A stretch of 16,508 bases of DNA. It comes from DAINBT01 sp036732785. GTDB taxonomy: Bacteria > Planctomycetota > Phycisphaerae > Sedimentisphaerales > SM23-30. This document shows, piece after piece, positions 8,248 through 15,800 of the stretch. Position 1 is the first letter of the stretch. Each line of letters starts with the position of its first letter. Location: contig CAZICK010000087.1 in NCBI GenBank assembly GCA_964537505.1, positions 1 to 16,508 of the forward strand, read 5' to 3'. Below the pieces are notes generated by a model. It made no database searches and was not told where the DNA came from. It was given only the letters and a program-made list of their open reading frames with translations. The translations under genes and the position numbers were made by a program.

Positions 8248-9123
8248 CTAATTTTTTTTCGCTTTGATTTCGGTAGCAGTCTGCACCTGGGGGGCGATCA
8301 GCAGTACGAACTGATAATTTTCTCCGCCTGCCAGATGGTTCAGGAAGAGTTGTCCTAAGCTTTCGTTTTTTCCGGCGTCTCCCATGGAGGTGACTGCGAA
8401 GAAATAACCGTTTTGTAATATTCCGCTGATTGTGACCCGATCAAAGACGATTTCCGGGTTATATCTGTTAAATCCTGGTTGGTTTTCGGCCAATTTCAGC
8501 TCAGGTGTGGCGCTTCGCCAGACAGGTGTGATCTCGATATACGTTGAATCGGTCGGCTCTTTCCCCTCCGAAGGCATACAACTGAGTCGAAAAAAACAAT
8601 CACCACTCGTAAGTGTATCGCCACGAAGAAAACCATTTGCCGAATCGGTTACGAACACCGATTCCGACTGCTCGATCCAATTTGTAGAGATAACATAAAA
8701 CTGGCGTGGATACTGAAAGATGGCGGTTTTGTCGGAACCGAACGGATGGGTTGCGCCGGCCTGATCAAGACCGTCCACAAAAGTCTTCCAATCGCTTGTC
8801 GGGGCCAGGCTCACCGATAGACCGTTCTCACGCCATATACGCAGTTGCTCGGCCGTGAAACCCGATTTTATCGCTTCTATTGGCGCCAGCCGGCTCGAAG
8901 GCAGAGAATGCTCGGACCAGAAAGGCAAGGCCGTAACATCAATATGGCTGGGTAATTCCAGCAGAAGGCAATGGCTGGTCACTACCAAAATGGTGGCTGG
9001 GTCTGGCTTGGGACTGTCGGTAAAAGGGTTTTCGCGGCGGAGCCGCTCGACCAAATCTTTCTGCTGACAACCTGAAATCAGAATCAGCAAAACCCAAAAT
9101 AAACTTAACCGGTATTTGAGCAA
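8248..9123 (-). CDS. Lipoprotein of unknown function, possible secretin-like C-terminus
   Basis: A 291-residue predicted lipoprotein. The N-terminus (MLKYR, a hydrophobic stretch, then LILISGC) is a type II signal peptide with lipidated Cys19. I do not recognise a family. The C-terminal third runs IEITPVWR, then FDRVTISGILQNGYFFAVTS, then LLIAPQV, an order that loosely resembles the beta-rich core of secretins (a Pro-containing strand, a dG-type turn, a closing hydrophobic strand with Pro); this is a weak visual likeness only. The start is taken as TTG at 9123 because AGGAG lies 8 nt upstream; the in-frame ATG at 9159 lacks a ribosome site and would put 12 extra residues before the signal peptide. 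It lies 95 nt downstream of folP and 49 nt upstream of the kinase, probably in one transcript. Confidence 0.75.
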   Translation of the reverse strand: MLKYRLSLFWVLLILISGCQQKDLVERLRRENPFTDSPKPDPATILVVTSHCLLLELPSHIDVTALPFWSEHSLPSSRLAPIEAIKSGFTAEQLRIWRENGLSVSLAPTSDWKTFVDGLDQAGATHPFGSDKTAIFQYPRQFYVISTNWIEQSESVFVTDSANGFLRGDTLTSGDCFFRLSCMPSEGKEPTDSTYIEITPVWRSATPELKLAENQPGFNRYNPEIVFDRVTISGILQNGYFFAVTSMGDAGKNESLGQLFLNHLAGGENYQFVLLIAPQVQTATEIKAKKN

Positions 9124-9131
9124 GAAATTGA

Positions 9132-9136
9132 CTCCT
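9132..9136 (-). promoter_or_regulatory. Ribosome binding site supporting a TTG start
   Basis: AGGAG on the reverse strand, 8 nt before TTG at 9123. It decides the lipoprotein start against the ATG at 9159. Confidence 0.6.
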
Positions 9137-9218
9137 ACTATCTTTCTTTGAGGTTGCATAATAATCCAATCGTGCCCAAAAGTCAACCAACAGTTGATAC
9201 TATTGTGTTCTTGAGTGG

Positions 9219-10061
9219 TTATCCTCGAATGGCGGCGGTTAGCCGGGCTACGTGAGCCATTTCCCTGACATCGTGCACTCTGAGAATATGAGTGCCGGCC
9301 CCGGCACACCAGGCTACGGCTCCGGCGGTACCAAAAAGCCTGTCCGCCGGATCAGCCAGCCCCAGTATTTTACCAATAAACGCCTTGCGGCTGGGACCGA
9401 TCAGGATGGGAACATCCAACTGGTGCAACTGATCGATATGGCGTAGCAACTGGAGGTTGTGTTCGAGCGTTTTGCCGAAGCCTATGCCCGGATCAATCAC
9501 AATTTGTGACCGGTTAACGCCGGCTGAAACGGCAAAGTCGATCCGCTCAGCCAGGAACGCATAGACTTCTTTGACGACGTTTTCATAAACGGGATATTGC
9601 TGCATTGTCTGCGGCTGGCCCTGCATGTGCATGAGTATGATCGGGACCCCGTAGCGTGCAGCCAGCGGCGCCATCCGCGAATCGAACCGGCCCGCGGAAA
9701 TATCGTTGATGATCGAAGCGCCGGCCTCCAACGCAGCGGCGGCAACCTCACTGTCGGTGGTGTCTATACTGATGAGGGCATCTGTCTGCCGGGCCAGTTC
9801 TTCGATTACGGCAACGACCCGTTTGATCTGCTCCTGAGGAGCTACCGGCTGGGCGCCGGGCCGTGTTGACTGACCGCCGATATCGATGATGCCGGCTCCC
9901 TCGGCAACCTGAGTCAGGCCATGTTTGACAGCAACGGCAGGATCGGAGAATTTGCCGCCGTCACTAAATGAATCGGGCGTCACGTTGAGGATGCCCATAA
10001 TTACCGGCTCATCCGATAAAAGCAGTTTTTTCCCACGGCATGTAAGCTGATATTCTTTCAT
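9219..10061 (-). CDS. folP: Dihydropteroate synthase FolP
   Basis: Joins 6-hydroxymethyl-dihydropterin pyrophosphate to p-aminobenzoate to give dihydropteroate in folate synthesis; it is the sulfonamide target. The 280-residue TIM-barrel protein has every family signature: GILNVTPDSFSDGG from residue 23, IDIGGQSTRPGA from 59, Asp100 in SIDTT, Asn119-Asp120, DPGIGFGKT from 190, GPSRKAFIG with Lys226, and the closing RVHDV with Arg261 and His263. The second signature has Gln64 where Glu is usual. The start at 10061 fits the family length; the open frame extends further upstream but that part is not FolP-like and overlaps the methyltransferase gene. No good ribosome site precedes it: the nearest purine run, AGAGG, is about 14 nt away and belongs to the repeat end at 10071-10104. 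First gene of a likely folP-lipoprotein-kinase transcript. Confidence 0.96.
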   Translation of the reverse strand: MKEYQLTCRGKKLLLSDEPVIMGILNVTPDSFSDGGKFSDPAVAVKHGLTQVAEGAGIIDIGGQSTRPGAQPVAPQEQIKRVVAVIEELARQTDALISIDTTDSEVAAAALEAGASIINDISAGRFDSRMAPLAARYGVPIILMHMQGQPQTMQQYPVYENVVKEVYAFLAERIDFAVSAGVNRSQIVIDPGIGFGKTLEHNLQLLRHIDQLHQLDVPILIGPSRKAFIGKILGLADPADRLFGTAGAVAWCAGAGTHILRVHDVREMAHVARLTAAIRG

Positions 10062-10070
10062 GAAGCTTGT

Positions 10071-10104
10071 GGGGACCTCTAAAAATTCATTTTCACTACG
10101 AGCG
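10071..10104. repeat. 34-bp copy of the left end of the palindromic element
   Basis: Matches 5428-5461 with 3 mismatches in 34 (core ACCTCTAAAAATTCATTTT, then ACTACGA). The similarity stops abruptly at 10105, so only one end is present. It supplies the last codons and the stop (TAG within ACTACGAGCG read in reverse) of the methyltransferase and most of the folP leader. Confidence 0.7.
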
Positions 10105-10929
10105 TTTTTTTCTGGACATAACGAATAACGGATATATGCCCAGATATCCAACTTTACGGACATCAAAGAACTCCTGGGCACTTTTAAGGAAATCGGCGGT
10201 ATTATACGCACCGACATTTTTGTGCTGTCGAGCCTTTTCTCTGACACCGTCAGGCAGCCGGTTTGCCTCCAGCCGGGCTGAGAAAATCACCCTGTCTGTG
10301 CAGATTTTATCGAATCGGCTGAGTATTTCCCGGTGACTGTAAAACGCATTTGGGCTGAATGAACTGCCCCAAAACAGATAATGATAAGTGCCTATATTCA
10401 GAACCGTCTGAAATGGTCCACCATAATCTTCCAGGCGGACGGCGAGATCGTCAAGCGTGGCAAGATAGAAATTGGCATTTGTGAGTTTCAGGCTTTGCTT
10501 GACTTTTTCAGCGGCGGAAATGAACGGCTCATGAACATCGATCCCCACAGAAATGCGACAACCAGGCTGCCCAGCCGCGTTCGCCACGTAAAACCCTTTG
10601 CAGCAGCCGATGTCCAGAAAGCTTTTCAGCTTTTGAGGACATGCCGAGTTGACCAGTCGCAACCTTTCGTAGAGCCTGAACCCCGGGAGCAGTTTATTGT
10701 TACAAATCATGTAATTATGATTGCGAGGGTAGCCGGACAAAAGCTCATTGAGCTGATTTTCAGATTCGCTCGGTGAAGCACCGTCAAAGCTGCGGCGCAA
10801 GGCCCGGTAACCCAGAACGCTTCGAATCTTCGCATTTACTTTGTAAAACAAACACGGCTCGCTCATAAGAGCAATATCATGGAAAAGGTGGGTTTTGTCA
10901 AATGAAAACTCGCACGTGCATACGCGCAT
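10096..10929 (-). CDS. Class I SAM-dependent methyltransferase
   Basis: Rossmann-fold methyltransferase of unknown substrate. Motif I is FLDIGCCKGFYVANAA (from about residue 104 with this start), the acidic residue at the end of strand 2 is Asp131 in VGIDVHEP, and strand 4 is QTVLNIGTYHYLFW. The preceding ~100 residues resemble no family I know. The start is uncertain: the frame is open back to 11040, but its first ~25 codons (ALKYFVLLAAVVLLIWWLV) read as the last membrane helix of the ruined symporter gene, so I start at the first ATG past it, 10929. ATG at 10866 is an alternative; neither has a good ribosome site. The last codons lie in a repeat end, so the natural C-terminus may have been changed by the insertion. 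Confidence 0.7.
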   Translation of the reverse strand: MRVCTCEFSFDKTHLFHDIALMSEPCLFYKVNAKIRSVLGYRALRRSFDGASPSESENQLNELLSGYPRNHNYMICNNKLLPGFRLYERLRLVNSACPQKLKSFLDIGCCKGFYVANAAGQPGCRISVGIDVHEPFISAAEKVKQSLKLTNANFYLATLDDLAVRLEDYGGPFQTVLNIGTYHYLFWGSSFSPNAFYSHREILSRFDKICTDRVIFSARLEANRLPDGVREKARQHKNVGAYNTADFLKSAQEFFDVRKVGYLGIYPLFVMSRKKRS

Positions 10930-10967
10930 AAGGAAACGGGACACGTAGAGCCGCGTAAGCGAAAACT

Positions 10968-11913
10968 CAATCGTTGAAAGTACAAGCCACCAGATCAGCA
11001 GTACCACAGCCGCCAGGAGGACGAAATACTTCAGTGCCAAGACCCACCAGTAACCGATTTTTCAGTCGTTTGGATCGCAGGTTAGTTCCTGCTGACGAAG
11101 CTGGATGACGCCATAACGAATCACCATGAACGCTACAAAGGCTCCGGAGAGCATCAGTGCGAGGCCCCAAACGAAATCCTGATTACTGAGGATATTGAGG
11201 TTTCTGGCCGAGGGGATTCCGAGCAGATAACTGAGGCCCACCACCAAGGCAATCGAGGCAGACCTTTTCATGCCCCCATCAATGAACACGCGGACCGTCA
11301 GTTTGAGCTGGGCGATCAGCGATGAGAAGCCGGCAAAAGTAAGAGCCAGGGGAAAAAAGTATTGCCAGTGGATGTCCTAAAAACATACGCGTAAAAAGTT
11401 GAGGCATCCATATAAATGTAAGTCCCGTGGAAGCCGGACCGCTGCTGCGCATAATCTCCAGTATCTGCGGTTTGGTCATCTGCGTTCCATGCGGCCGTGG
11501 CTGTTTCGGTGGTCTCGATGGGAGCCTCGGTCAGCATCCGAACAAAATAGTAAAGGCACCATCCGAGAACGACAGAATAAAAAAACGTTATGGCTGTGGC
11601 GACAAAGGTAACAAACGCTCCCATCCAGGCAAATTTTTCACCGGCAGCCTGTACGAATGTCGCAACTACGCCCATTCGATATTTGCGTTCCAGGGCATAC
11701 TCAGCAATTATCAGCGGCAGACCCCACAAAAAACAGGAACACGACCCAGGCAACCAGAAAGGCTCCGGCTCCCTGGTCAGACCCATTTTGAGCGGCGATC
11801 CGCGGAAATCGCCAAATATTACCGGTTCCCACGGCAATCCCGATCATGCTGAGCAAAAAAAACCATCGCGATGAAAAACGCTGGTTTATACCGGCGTCAA
11901 GTTTTTTTGACAT
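10968..11913 (-). pseudogene. Sodium:neurotransmitter symporter (SNF family), broken
   Basis: Intact relatives are 12-helix Na+-coupled amino-acid transporters of about 450-550 residues. The start is good (ATG at 11913, AGAGG 6 nt upstream), followed by MSKKLDAGINQRFSSRWFFL and the family helix-1 motif IGIAVGTGNIWRFPRIAAQN. Lesions follow. A frameshift occurs near 11723-11735 in a T-run, and the frame continues as GLPLIIAEYALERKYRMG. At about 11470-11490 the central part is missing (an estimated 150 residues) and the frame jumps to ILEIMRSSGPASTGLTFIWM. A further shift at a T/C run near 11350 leads on to GMKRSASIALVVGLSYLLG. A TGA at 11064-11062 stands where a Trp is expected; beyond it KIGYWWVLALKYFVLLAAVV reads on into the methyltransferase frame. 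The right end (10968) is an estimate of where symporter similarity stops. Confidence 0.85.
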
Positions 11914-11963
11914 AACAAACCTCTGATAAAATTTGTATAGCCCGCAATCTCTTGGACAGAGAT

Positions 11964-12007
11964 GAAGCCACACGGCTTCGGATTGGTCAGGTTTCGCTTC
12001 GCGAAGC
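11964..12007. other. Pair of hairpins between tRNA-Ala and the symporter relic
   Basis: GAAGCC-ACAC-GGCTTC (11964-11979) forms a 6-bp hairpin, and GCTTCGCGAAGC (11996-12007) is a perfect 12-bp palindrome. They lie just 3' of the tRNA and upstream of the symporter relic. No T-run follows, so terminator function is a guess. Confidence 0.3.
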
Positions 12008-12066
12008 TACTATTTTATCAGGGTAAATGGGAAAAACATAGTTGTTTCTCTCGACAGGTTATGGAA

Positions 12067-12139
<73 letters not shown>

Positions 12140-12511
12140 TTGGTTACTATAGTTACAGATATAATTGTCTGTTGGTATCGGTTCGGTCACAAGACCGATG
12201 GCGCATGTTAGCATAGGCTTAAGGCTATGTCCAGTAATAACTTCGACAAAAATATCGGCGTGGTTTAAGTTCCCTGGTATTTGACGATAAGTGGTGAAGA
12301 TCGGAGCCTTATTGATTTTAGCAGCATCTCCTTCGATATGCAACAAATCGCGAAGTTTTGTAAAAATAAAACTCGCGCGATGTTCTTGATTGTGTTATGC
12401 AGTAAGCAATTCCTACCAAAAAATAATCCGCGTGGAAACCAAGCAACAACAATGAGTTACGTCATCTGCTGGAAAATAATAATAAATTTGTTGAAAAATA
12501 ATAAAAAAAAC
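12140..12511. other. Non-coding, AT-rich intergenic stretch
   Basis: No convincing gene on either strand; the open frames here have no family likeness, and one crosses the tRNA. Small hairpins are present (TCGGTC-ACAA-GACCGA near 12185-12200; CATAG/CTATG at 12212-12229). The right half is rich in A-runs (AATAATAAAAAAAAC near 12498-12511), resembling an UP element or curved DNA before the promoter at 12512. Confidence 0.5.
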
Positions 12512-12539
12512 TTGCAAAAGAAATGTGATTTACTATCAT
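12512..12539 (+). promoter_or_regulatory. Sigma70-like promoter
   Basis: TTGCAA (12512-12517) and TATCAT (12534-12539) with a 16-nt spacer match the consensus at 4/6 and 5/6, preceded by an A-rich tract. It would drive the small ORF at 12580 and possibly the large secreted-protein gene. Confidence 0.4.
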
Positions 12540-12579
12540 TGCAGTCATCTGGTTGTTTCTTATGCTGGCGGAGGCGTAT

Positions 12580-12720
12580 ATGATCAGGATCGAATCCGGC
12601 ACGAAGTTTTCTAGGTTGCCTGTCATCACAGGATTGAATGGGGTGTTGTCCAACAGTAAGCTCTTCTATAACAGGCAGTTGCGCTGCGCCAACATCGAAT
12701 CGAGTACCGAACGGGTTTGA
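12580..12720 (+). CDS. Possible 46-residue small protein
   Basis: A short open frame MIRIESGTKFSRLPVITG ending in ESSTERV and TGA. GGAGG lies 5 nt before the ATG (12570-12574) and a promoter-like pair lies about 40 nt further up, so expression signals are better than average for an ORF this short. I recognise no family, no signal peptide and no membrane segment. The stop codon overlaps the -35 box proposed for the downstream gene. It may equally be a leader peptide or chance. Confidence 0.25.
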   Translation: MIRIESGTKFSRLPVITGLNGVLSNSKLFYNRQLRCANIESSTERV

Positions 12721-12745
12721 CAATATTCGAGAAGTGTGTGTATGT
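12717..12745 (+). promoter_or_regulatory. Possible promoter of the large secreted-protein gene
   Basis: A perfect -35 hexamer TTGACA (12717-12722) is followed 17 to 18 nt later by GTATGT or TATGTG, a weak -10 in a TG-rich stretch. Transcription would begin about 60 nt before the ATG at 12813. Confidence 0.35.
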
Positions 12746-12812
12746 GTATTTCGTATGTCCTCAATATGTGTCGAGGACGCAATAATGTTTTTTGTATTAA
12801 GGAGTAATTGTC

Positions 12813-15800
12813 ATGTGTAAAAGAAATGTTTTGATGATTGTGGCCGTGGTGGTGTTCGCCATGGCGGGTATGGCCGATGCGGTGTTGATCAATGTGAACA
12901 TCGACGTCACAGCAAGGACACAGAGTACGCTAGATGGTCCCATTTGGGGCACTGGCGGCAGTGATGTTGGTACGACATGGAATCAGATTATACATGCCGA
13001 GGGATGGTTCGACCCTGGTACAATATATGGAACCGACTTGAAGAACTCCACTAACGGTAGCACCACCGTGGATTTCACGACGGATAGTGGTTGTATGTGG
13101 CCCTGGGGTGCTCCCGATCTTGAGTTGCTCTATGCTGCTATATTTGCCTGGAATTATAACACGCTGCAAACGATGATTATCAGCGGTCTGACGCCCGGTG
13201 TGGAGTACGACGTGTACCTCGCCAGCTTTTATCCTAATGGGGATGGAAGCAGAGCCGTATTTTCTACTGCCAACACGACGAGTACCCCATCTCCCCAGAT
13301 TGTCGATAATGGCGGGGGCGGTGGAAACGACTCAACGTGGGCTTTGGGAGTAAACTTTGTGATCTTCCAGGACGTCGAGCCGGACGGCAGCAACCAAATT
13401 ACCATCACTTTCGTAAGTGACACGCCTGGGAAAAACGCTTATCTGAGCGGCTTCCAGATCGCCACCGCCGGTACCGCACCGGTTCCTCCTGGCCCGGCCA
13501 GTAACCCAAACCCGAACGACGGCGCAATAGGCGTCTTGGGCAGTGCAACCTTGAGTTGGACCGCCGGGGTTGGTGCCAGTTCCAGTAACGTTTACTTCGG
13601 TACGGACCCGACGCCCGATAGCGGCGAATTCCAGGGTAATCAAACCGCGGTTACTTACGATCCTGCGGGGACGATGGCTCAAGCCACCTACTACTGGCGT
13701 ATCGACTCAGTCAACGGTGACGGTACCAATACCGGGGCGGTCTGGAGCTTCACCGTTGGCACACCTGGTAAGGCCCTTGCCCCACATCCGTTCGACACTG
13801 CCGAAGGAATCGATCTTGATGCGGACCTAAGCTGGGTCGAAGGCGAGGCTGCCGATTCAAGTAACGTTTACTTCGGGACCGATCCGACTCCCGACAGCGG
13901 CGAATTCAAGGGCAATCAAACCGCGACCACTTACAGTCTCAGTACCCTCAGTGCCGGTACGACATACTACTGGCGTATCGACCAGGTCAACGCCGAGGGC
14001 ACCACCACCAGCGATGTGTGGAGCTTTACTACCATGCCGTCGCCGGTCACCGGCAGGAACACTTTCCTGGTACCGGTTCCTGCTACTGGCGCCAGTTGGA
14101 AAGACCTTGCATTCCTGGCGGCTGTCCCGGCATCGGCTGCGATCAATACGGATGGACCCTCGGTTATCGCCCTGGAGGGTTCGCAGACTGCCCAGGTAAC
14201 CGAGTATCTGCGACTATACAATCCAGCCAACACCTACGAGATCAACCCTGACAGTACGCTCGACGCGGTGTCCTGTTACCTGGCCCAGACTCACTGGACG
14301 ACAACTACCACCGTTGTGCTGGCCAACGACAGTGACTACGCAGGCGCACTGGCGGCCTCGGCACTGGCAGGCCGGCTGGAAGTTCCTTTGTTGTTCTTCA
14401 ATTCATCCACCGGGCTATCCAGCTCAGCTCTCAGTGTTATTGACAACGATCTGCAATGTTCCACCGCACTGACGGTCAACGGCAACAGTACCGTAACCAC
14501 TCAGCTCACAGGCATTGGCGTCTCCCAGACTTCTCTGGCTAACGACAAGGCGATAATAACCTGGATGCAAAACAATGGATATCCCGTGGAATATCTTGCT
14601 GTATGTAATATAAATGACAGAACAATGTCAGATTATGCACCCAAAGGCTCACTTTCAGCGGCATTACTGGCGGCTGGAAGAAATGGTGCGGTGGCCGCAT
14701 TGTCTTATAATGTGGAATGGAATGTTCCATTTTTCCATAGCTCGCAGACAACAACAAAACCAGCGGGATTGCCGGCCAATACCGAGCCTCCTTATAAGTA
14801 CTATTATCCGACAAACCTCAATTACCCTATCGGCAGTTTTTCACTCAACGGTGTGACGCGTGATTTCGTTATTGTTAGAATGACTAGTGGCTATTACATT
14901 TATACCGAAGCTGCGTTTATCGACTTTAATGATGATAACGATTACGGGGATGCCGGAGAATTCTGCCCTGGTACCTCCGAGGTAACCTTAAACGGAAAAC
15001 GCTATACAATAGGAGTAAATTCAGAAACAGATCAGGTTGCATTTTATGGTGAACTTAGATTTAGCTATCCATCTGACCAGAAACTAAAAGAAGATATACA
15101 AGGCTATCATGACCAAATAGGCCATTATCCAAAATACATGGCGATGGTAGGTGTGCTCCAGGTACTGCCTTGTGCTCACGCCCTTAGTATGGATCCAGGC
15201 AATGGTGATTATGTCATGAACGACAATTATTTCGCCGATGTGGATAGTGATCCGCTTTATGAAATAGCAACAGGCCGAATCGTTGGTAAAGATGTCACTG
15301 GCGTCACCCTCAATGCCTCGCGGTGCTTGACGTATAACGACCTGCTGTATCGTCCCGCGGCAGACCATGTGTTTCACCAGTGTACGGAGGAATTTGAGAA
15401 TAGTTTGTATTGTCTTCCGCGCCTACTTGAAAATTGCGGCTTCATTGTTGACGAGTGGCTGTTCTTACCTGAATATGATTATGAAATATATGGCATATTT
15501 ATCCAGGATGAACACGGCTGGCCTTATGGTATAGCACGCGATGAATTCCTCAACAATAGTTCATGGACGGTTGGTTTAGCCGAGGGTACAGGCTGCAATA
15601 TGGCCGCTCTTGACGAATATAATACAACGTACTACTGGGATGACACTAACGCTGTTGTACTGACCGGAAACGGCTCTGTATGTTTTAATGCCTGGTGTCG
15701 CGGAACCGGTGCAGACAAAGAAATCTGCAGAGACGCCTTCTATACGGCAATTTTGGCAGGCGCCACGACGGGCGAGGCTCATTTATATTCATTGAATATA

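Noticed and set aside
11396..11479. Overlapping forward-strand frames (for example 11427-11852) across the symporter relic
   Set aside because: Forward frames show no family likeness, whereas reverse frames carry clear symporter segments.
13482..14033. CRISPR-like repetition
   Set aside because: The repeat is a coding 276-bp duplication, with no short repeats separated by unique spacers.
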